NCBI GenBank assembly: GCA_032158295.1
Contig: CM063246.1
Span: forward strand, 17,519,168 to 17,583,167
Direction: 5' to 3'
Source: Pycnopodia helianthoides
Lineage: Eukaryota > Echinodermata > Asteroidea > Forcipulatida > Asteriidae
DNA: 64,000 nucleotides
Both the position numbers and the translations under genes were made by a program. The notes under the pieces are model-generated. The model did no database searches and was not told the origin of the DNA. It saw nothing but the letters and a program-made list of their open reading frames with translations. Positions 53,018-61,800 of this stretch are shown in pieces. Position 1 is the first letter of the stretch, and the number at the start of each line of letters is the position of its first letter.

Positions 53018-53749
53018 CAGGCATGAGAATCGGCGATAAAAAACCCGGAAATCCATTTCGTACGGAAACAATCGGGAAAATCTAACGCTAAAAATGCGTG
53101 TCCGGATTTTGGGCAATCACCAGAAATTGGGCGACGTGACCCAGACGTCAGCGCCGCACTCGATGCACCCCTCAAAGGCAATAGTGGGACCAGGTTGAGT
53201 TAATTGGAGGACAATACTCCAAGAACAATGATGAAATCACAAAAATGTTAGACGTAGGCCTATCTTTTAAAAAAGCTCACAAATAATGTGAGACTTCCAA
53301 CGTCAACGGTTCTCCACACGTGCATCGGACCATACACACATCGTCTCGAAGTTGCTCCCAGCTGTACACCGTGCATTTTTGTCAGTAGACTTGTCAAAGT
53401 CTCAACACATGCATGTTCCTTTGCTGCAGCAGCAAACAAATTAATAAACCGCACCGTGAGTGAAGCGAGGAATGAGAGAAGTTGACACATATCCATTGAT
53501 CTCGTTGCACATGCGATGCACAAGGAACGAAGCAGTGCGGCAATTGTTAACGTGCCGTTTTTTCACGAATGGTGGTGTGGGGATTCGTAATACAAAGGTA
53601 AACTTACAATTTCACACTAAAGACGAGAGATTAGCGAAATGTACAGGTATACCCCCTCCCCCAATTTGTTATTATTATTATATCAAATTCACACTGAACA
53701 TGGAGACCACATTATTTGAAGAGAAAAATCCGGAAGATTCTCATGCCTG
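53018..53749. mobile_element. TIR element, CAGGCATGAGAATC ends, 732 bp
   Basis: Perfect 14-nt terminal inverted repeats, with partial similarity continuing (aaaaacccgga / tccggattttt). No clear target duplication. Internal ORFs of up to 102 residues have no recognised homology. Confidence 0.65.
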
Positions 53750-54608
53750 GACATACCATGTACGATAGGCCGGACAAGTTCTAGTGTGGTGAGTTGAGGT
53801 TTTCGTTAGCTTCGGTAACATATTGATCCTACATCGCTATTTAAGTGGTAAAACACCGCTGTAAAACACAAGACCTCAATTTCCCCCCAAACCATGTCAG
53901 TAAGTTTATCTTACACAGGTTGTACCATTACCTATTTTATTTCTTAATAATTCAGGCTGTGAAGCCAAGGACTCCCAGAAAAGTGAACTTAAGAGGTGGA
54001 AGGTGAGGACAGACGCCACTACGCCAACCCAACTGCCCCTATCATGTGCTTTAAATCCATGTTATACTATAATCAAAGAGAAAGTAGTTACGCTTCAGAA
54101 CAAGTTTTACAAATTAAGTCAAGGAAAAGGTGGAAGATGGCTTGCAGACTGATAATTCATTTCAACTTGAACTTTTAATCACATATTACTATTACTGTAT
54201 ACAAAGCTGCTAGTCAGTTTGTGTGTTTAACTCAAGATGAGAACATCTATACCCAAGTGCTTCCTAGAACTCTCACATCAATAACCTCCTATGGTATTTT
54301 CTCCAAGATGATGACGTCGTTTAGGTAGAGGGGACTCTTAGGGGAGGACTTCATCATCCTCAGATGACTTTACTTGGGATGAATACATCATTAACAGTTC
54401 AGACGATCTTTCTTAAGACGGCAATAATTTTTAAGTTGGATGTTGTCATTCTAAGTTTACCATCTCAGGAAAATGGCAAACCAAATCTGAAGAAGTATAT
54501 ATTAGGAGGACAACCTTCTGTTTTCCAGGTTTCGTCATCCCAAGATAAATTATGTTAGATACTCAACAGATGGCACTTCCACAGTTACTTATCTTAAAAC
54601 TGTAGCAT

Positions 54609-55528
54609 TTAAAGGAACATTACATAATTGTTTTTTGCTAACAAAACAGGTGCTGGCAGTGTAAGCACTTAATGTAATCCACCATATACTACATAAACCA
54701 TGGAGGAAGGAAATACATGGAGTTCGAACGAACCCAACATCAAAAGAACCGCGCAGCAGCGATAACATCCTGTGTGCACAGCGTAGGCCGCCGAAACTGA
54801 CCATTACTGGAGAACAGAATAGTTAGCGCACGCAAGATAGTCTTATAATTTCGAGGGAAATGCGTAATCATTTTTTAATGATTTTAGTGGTTTTCCAGTG
54901 ATCTCCAGTGCTTGAAAAGTCAATGGTTGTAGAATTTGCAATTTTCCGCGTCCATTCGTGTATGTTTTCGAGGCATCCAGAGTGTTCCAGAAATGTTATG
55001 GACAATTTAAAAATAAACTAATTTGCCTATGCCACATACAGATTGTTGTTTACCCATTGGTATTGCGCACGTGCGATGTGCTGAACGGTTACGTCATCGC
55101 CTCAGAATTCAGTCTGGTATGAGCTGGACCGCGCGCTATTTAAAATACCGCGGCAGCCTACTGTGTTCTTTTGATGTTGGGTTTGTTTGGACTCCATGTA
55201 TTTCCTTCCTCCATGCATAAACTGACAAACCTGTAGAAGTGTGAGATCAATCGGCCATCTGGGTCACGAGAAAGAAGTGAAAAACCGATTACCTTTTTGC
55301 ATTAAATCATATAGATTCAACAAATGAATAAAACGCTCACTGAGCGATAAACTCCATTCAGAAAATTAGTTTATTCATTTCTCATCAAATATAGCATTTC
55401 AGACAGAAATATTTCAAGGGATGTTTTCTACTATCATCATCATTAGACCGTGTAAGTTTTATTTAAGTCTGTGATCAAAAAGTATATTTTACAAGTTTTT
55501 TTCTTACCAATTATGTAATATTCCTTTG
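54609..55528. mobile_element. TTAA MITE, same family, copy F, interrupted
   Basis: The left end is 54609-54698 and the remainder runs 55216-55528. It is split by a 517-bp TIR element. The right TTAA has decayed to TTGA, indicating an older insertion. Confidence 0.88.
54699..55215. mobile_element. Nested TIR element, 517 bp, 7-bp target duplication
   Basis: The left end starts catggaggaaggaaatacat and its inverse closes the right end. The TIRs are about 50 nt with few differences. CATAAAC occurs directly before (54692-54698) and after (55216-55222), once in uninterrupted family members. The superfamily is not clear, and it has no transposase. Confidence 0.88.
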
Positions 55529-55612
55529 AGTGAACTGAACCTCCCTGTAAAACTTGGTACATGTAGGTTTAACTAATGCGGTATTCTCATTGCCTTTTTC
55601 TGAAGAGTACAT

Positions 55613-55618
55613 TTTATT
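55613..55618 (-). promoter_or_regulatory. Candidate ZFAT poly(A) signal
   Basis: AATAAA lies on the minus strand 15 nt after the stop codon. If used, the 3' UTR would be very short. It is only a motif match. Confidence 0.35.
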
Positions 55619-55633
55619 CCAATTGTCAACTTT

Positions 55634-55865
55634 TTAAGATATACATGACTGATCTGTAGAAATAGGCTGACTGTCTTCTTCCTGAACTTTGACCCCAGCA
55701 TCGTCGATGACCTCTTGCTCCAGTCTAGCATCTGGAATGACCTCAGGAGCTCCTGGAATGACCTGCGGAGCTACTGGAATGACCCCAGGAGCTTCTGCTT
55801 CTGGAATGGCCTCAGAAACTTCAGGGATGACTTCCTGAACAGAAACAACCCTACCCTGTACAGGT
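55634..55865 (-). CDS. ZFAT: ZFAT terminal coding exon with VIP repeats
   Basis: The acceptor is tatgttttacag (minus strand). It begins in phase 2, completing the Arg codon from the previous exon. It encodes PVQGRVVSVQEVIPEVSEAI followed by repeated V-I-P motifs spaced 8-9 residues apart, then an acidic tail ending STDQSCIS and TAA. Low complexity limits homology evidence; frame continuity is the main support. Confidence 0.8.
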
Positions 55866-58800
55866 CTGTAAAACATAACGGAAGTAAAGAAATAGTTTCA
55901 TTTGTTTTACTCTTCACACAGATTGCATAAGCACTTTGTACTCTGTGCTTTCCTGAGTCTTGCGGAACAAAATGGCCACTCGTCACCAGGCACGCTCGGT
56001 GGTCTTGTGCTTTAAGAAAATCTGCTCTAGAATTTGGGGGTTGTGGGTTCCAAATCCCAGCCAAATAGCCTGTGGATTGTTTTTTTCTGAAGGACTCAGA
56101 AAGGAATGAGTATACAGTGCTTTATCACACATCGGTTTAGGGACAAAAAAAGAAATTTTTTAAATAAAAATAAATAAATTTATAAGAAGTATTTTTTCTT
56201 CCCACTGCAAATATTACATCCATTAAATTTTAGTTTTGTTTACGGCACATGTGACATACCCATGTCCTGAAAAGGATTATTAAGTAATAACTAGAGCTGT
56301 GTGTTCATTTGCGAACTAAACACAGAGGTGTTCCACTTCTTCAAAGCAGAAATTTTAATCAAAATAGGTTTGAATGTGATACTTTGACTGATGAAAAATT
56401 CCCCCTTGGAGTGTAAAAATCCATTAGTTGTTGAAATTCAATGACGTCATGTTTCAATTTTCGCTCTGGAAAAGTCAGTTATGAACCAAAACATCCCTGG
56501 ACAAAATGTAGCAACCCATTTTTCTCATAATGATGTCATGAGATGTTATTTGGATGTTGACAAACTTTGCATTGGAACGGTATTGAATACAATGGCAATT
56601 TTAACATTCATTTTAAACGCGAAGCTATATTATAGAGATTTGTAATTTTTGCAACGACTCACGCAAAGAGTCTATTTATTGGAAAGTGAGAACATCGCAA
56701 AATTGAATTCAATTAATTTCCCTTTCCTCCTTGAAATGTTTAGATCAGTTAAGCATCCGTCAACAGACACGTGCGCGTTGATGCCCGGTTTGTAAAAATC
56801 CAATGTGTGGTTCAGAAGTTATGACTTTATCAAATATTATATAGATTATCTTTGGGTGCGCAAAGTAATTAGCTATGCCAAATGTATATTATTCCTACAA
56901 GTAGCTGTACAGTAATGCACAGTACAAGTAAACTTTACCTACACGTGCAACGTGCACTCGGCTGTACAGGTAGAGAGTATGTACATGTAGGCCTACACTA
57001 TCGTGCGTTGTCATACAATGTGGTTTAACAGACACGTGCGCTTTGATGTCCGGTTTTAACCAAATGCAAAGGTAAAAAATGTTTTTATCTCTGTGCAATA
57101 GTTTGAGCAGAATCACTCATCTATAAACTGATGCAAAATTCATGGTGAAATATTACGTAGTTTTTTTGAGATATGAATTTTTGAAATTTGCATTTTTCTG
57201 GTTTGAACCAGAAGTCAAGATCAAATGGGGTCACGTTCTGTGTAGAATTCTTGAACTTTCAACGACCTTTCCGATGATGTATAGATCGACAAAAAATCCA
57301 ACATGCGGTTCATAAGTTACAATTTTTTTCAAATATTAAACTTTGACTTAATGTAATTTGATACCTTATGACATCATCATGACATCATCAAGTTTGTGTC
57401 GTCTTGATATTGTGGTTCAATTGTCTGATGAGTTTCAATGTTCAATTTAATTACTATCTTGAGTTATGCCCCGAAATTTTTTTTTGGGAATACAAACAAG
57501 GGCAAACTTTGACCTTCCGGTACGACCGGAAGTAAAGGTCAAATGATTTTAGTGTAAACTTTTTAAATGTTGCCCCAGTCTCGATCTATCAGATGCTTAA
57601 TTATGAACAGCACAGCTGTAAAATTCAATGAAATACATAGTTAGCAAATAGTCATTTTTTAAAACTTAAAATAGCTTGTAATTTGATACCCGATGGAAAT
57701 AAATAATAGTAATAGTATTAAAATTCATATTGCGCCCTTTACATACAAAATGATCAAGAGCGCATAACACATGTTAAAATGCATAGAATCAAAGAAAAAG
57801 ATAAAGAAAAAAGATGACGTCACATTGACGTCATTGTTACATGCACTAAGTCTAATCAAGGTCTTAACATGATAGATGTATGAAGTTGATGAAATGTTAG
57901 GAAGTTTGTATTTAGGCCCGGAAAAAGAATTGCAGAGAAGAAAAAAATAAAATAAAAAATAAAATAAAATAAAATAATAATAATAATAAATATTAAAAAA
58001 ACTTTAACGAAAACAAAAGCTGTACCAGCTGGCTTTGCTGCTGGAACAGTTAAAAAGAAACAAATCATTTAAACTGTTGAATAGCTTAAGTGAACATTTT
58101 ACATGTTTAAAAAAAACCCAGTTATTATAGTAAAGGTCGACATAAAACTGCACATAAAAAATAGTTTTGTTTTCCCTTTCTGATGATTTTAAGTTCCACA
58201 TGAAAAAATACAAGTGCTTTTTTATACAAAGTTCACCGACTGGTAACTTGCCTGTGTTCTGTAACATACTGCTTGTAATCTACTGACTGGATGTCCTCTT
58301 GGCTCTGAATACCGCCCTCTATCAGGCTTTCCGAAGCAGTGAGAAAACTGACAGCTGCGACCGTTTCTGAGACGCTTACATTAGTTTGGACCTGAAACGT
58401 CCAACAAAACCATCACTACATCAAAAGCTTAACAACAAAAATGTTCCTTTTGTTGTAATTTACTTTGTACAGGTAGTTCAATTGGGGAACAGACTGGTAA
58501 ACTACATGTAGTTATCTTATTGAGATCAACAAAAAAAGCCTTCATCTGAAAATATTCCGAAATGGGCAATTCCAAAGTAAGTCAGCAACATGTTTGAACT
58601 TCAGTCATTGGTTAAGTGTTTTCATGTGTTGATTTGGTCGGGGTAATGATGCTATTCTAACCCAACTGAAGTCAAGTTGTTGGCTCAGCTAGGCTTGATT
58701 CTACATACTAATGTAAAATGTAAATGGAATTCTTTTGAAAAGGAAAAATATTTAAGCATACAAATCCAATAATGTTGATCAAATTATTAAGCTCCATTAC

Positions 58801-61800
58801 TTGAAAATAAAATGAAAGTTGTATTATTTTGAGGATATTAATTTTCAAGAGATGTAACTTTGTCCAACCCCCGCGTAGCTCTCAGAAAATTGTTTTAGTC
58901 AATTAATTTTACACCAGAAACTTGTTTCTGGTCAGGGCCGCCAAAACAAGCCCTATGTTACACTGACCATCCAAAACCTGGATTCAAATTCTAACCAATT
59001 TTCTCTACTTGATTTGTAACTGCCGATTGCAAGTAACACAAATGGCACACCAACTTGCCAGCAGTTTCCTCAGTAGATGAGTGATGGAACTATGCAACCC
59101 AGTGTGAACACACACACACGCAAGCCAACAAATCTTCTTGGTTATTTGCACATGTGCAGGGGCCAACTTCATAAAGCCTGTATGCAGATGTCTTCTGCTT
59201 ACGAAGTGGCCCTTAGCACAGTTTCTATTTCATAAACACTGCTTACCGTAAGCAAAGCAAAAGTCATGCTAACTTGCTGACTGTTCTTGTAAGCAGATGA
59301 GTGACACAACAATGCAAAAAATCCATTCTGAATGTGTGGACGCAGTGTCAAATCTTCCTGTTTATTTATGATATTATTCACCTTTGCTGTACACACATTT
59401 TCTGCCACATTACGAAGAAAACGTTGCTTGTAAGTGTACAGCTTTGTGAAATTTGGCCCAGGTGTGTTCACAAATTTTTTTTCTGCTATAAAGTAAGCGC
59501 AATGGCGTGTTGAAGTGTACAGGAGTGTGTCATGGCCAAGCAGGCTTGTGCATCAAATTTAAGTTCAGGTGACTTATTCACCAGTGTGTGGGTTCCTTGA
59601 TGAGCAAGACACAATAATTATAACTGCTTCTTATCACCAAGGGGTAAATGGGTACCAGTGAGGGTAGAACTTGTTGATTAAAATGATTTATAGCAACCTG
59701 TGTGTCCATTCGGTAGCCGGTGCTGCAAACTCTTAAGGAGTTGCAATGGTTTTAGGAATGCTTAAGCCCTGATAAACAGGGGTAACAGTTGTGTAAGAGT
59801 AAGGCACTTTGTTGGGTCTGCTTTGCTTGAAAAAGCACATAAACATTCAACATTATTTTCATCAAAGAAAATAATATTTGAAAGCTTGAGTGAATTTCTC
59901 ACCTGTTCTTTTTCTTTTATGATGAATTCCTTACTAGACTGAGTACCAGACTCGCTGTCAACCTGGGCAACGGCAGCTGCTATCTCCTGATTGATCAAAT
60001 AAACAATGATTTATAAAAAGGATTGGTCAATTACTATTACAGATTAGGAATTCCTATACTACCAGAGTTGGACCTTAGCGGTCCCTTTCTCACCAAATAC
60101 CAGTGAAGTCCGCAAGGCTGGTCAAAATTGTTTTTACTAGTCAAGATAATTGTGTGGAATTTATGTAAATTTTCACTTAAATATGAGCTTCAAAATCAGT
60201 ATACCACAAGTTCAGCATGAGGCTCTTAGCTGCATACATGGAAAATTATTACTAAGTTGACATACAGACATAGCAGAGATTTTCTTGCAACATGGGTGCT
60301 TTGCAGTGCTTTTTTTCTTTTAGCCTATGATGTGGTTTTACCATGTGGTTTCACACTCCGATACTTTTGCAGCTAACTGCACCAGCTACATGTAGGTGTT
60401 TCGTTGTTTCTGAGCAGAAAGACCTAGAAAGATCCAGTCGGTTAGGAGCACAAAGTACTTATACCCCACTGTGCATGTACGTCTTATCGGTCCATTCTAC
60501 TCTGAGCCGACTGGGTCTTTCTACATGTAGGTTTTATAATTCCTTTCTGCTGAGCCGACGATTTGTTGAAACAACCAAAATAAAGCTTGGTTGGAAAAAA
60601 ACAAGAAATTTAATTGAAAAAAACGCAGGCTAGTGAAACATCTTGCAAACTACTAAAAAGCGAGTGAAATCTTTTTTCAAGTGGATGCTCTTGATTACAC
60701 ATTTGATTTGTACCTTGAATCTTTCAGGTTGTGAAACATTTTTTTAAGAGTGGTTTTCTCTACTAAATTTATCTTCCAATCAAACTGGCTAGGTTGGCAA
60801 GCAGCGCAAGGTCAAACAGCGCAGGAGTGGTAATTATAAAAAAAATTAAACAAAAGTAGTTGATAAGGTTCAACCTGAAAGCACTTTCCTTTTAAAGGTA
60901 GGGTCATAGATTGGTTATTACTCCAAAAATTAATGACCATAAAAACTTACACATACTTGGTGAAAAAGCACTGCAGCTGTTGATAGTATAAACTATTTTG
61001 AAGAAGGATTCCCTTCAAAAGTGACATGGTTTGGAACATATCTCACCCCAAAACATTAAAATTTGAGAAACGATTCATGCATGAATCATTTCTAAGATTT
61101 CTGAGGGTTTGTGTCCGGCCAGAGATACGATTGATATTCGCTGTCACCTTGCAAGACAGGGATGGAATCAACGCTCATGTGACAGTTTTTTTCTGTTTTC
61201 TCAGCAAGTAGACACTGTATTCAGCCAAAACTTTCACTTGCAACTTTAATTATAATTTTTACCTATAAATCAGCATTACGTTGACAAAATCAATCTACAA
61301 CTCCACCTTTAAAAAAGGTTTTGGAAACTTATCCTACTTACTTGTATATCAATGAGCTCCTGGAAAAATTGCTCTGCGCTTGCTTTGTCACTCATTGAAT
61401 CCATCAGTTGTACCTGTAGGCCTTGAGGTAAGGAACTTAGGTCAAGTTGACTACTCAGATTTCCGGCATGCAACTGTTCAGAGTCTGCTTCTCCATCAAC
61501 GTCTAGTCCTGTAGTGATTGCCAGACCATGAGTCTCTCGTAGATGCTGCCCCAATTCACCATTGTTTGCCAGCAGGACGTCACATTGACTGCATTTGTAG
61601 TGGAGCGCCCCGTCCTTGTGGTTTATGCTGATGTTGAGGGTTGTTATCCGCTCCTCTGGGACTTCGTAAGTGAGGGTCTCATCAAAGATGCTCTCAGGAT
61701 GCTCCTGCTGGTAGTGGCTGCGCATGGCGTCCTTGGTGTTTGTGTACTGCATACAGTGGAAACAGCGGAAGGTCTTCACTTGCTCCTGTTGGTGTTGGAT

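Larger units (their letters stand above)
45756..55633. other. Intergenic region between convergent CMIP and ZFAT
   Basis: No coding region is supported. From 46000 to 50500 the DNA is AT-rich with no recognised repeat family, so part may be CMIP 3' UTR. Mobile elements occur at 50521-50653, 53018-53749 and 54609-55528. Confidence 0.65.
55866..61341 (-). other. ZFAT introns
   Basis: Three introns (55866-58251, 58392-59902, 59987-61341). The first of these in coordinate order has a diverged direct repeat (units near 56763 and 57027) and an A/T-rich simple tract (57940-57995). The second contains a palindromic TIR element (59161-59459). The third contains a TTAA MITE (60892-61312) that ends 29 nt from the exon donor. 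Confidence 0.75.

Noticed and set aside
53460..53768. 102-residue ORF in the intergenic region
   Set aside because: It lies inside a TIR element, overlaps ORFs on the other strand and lacks recognised domains.
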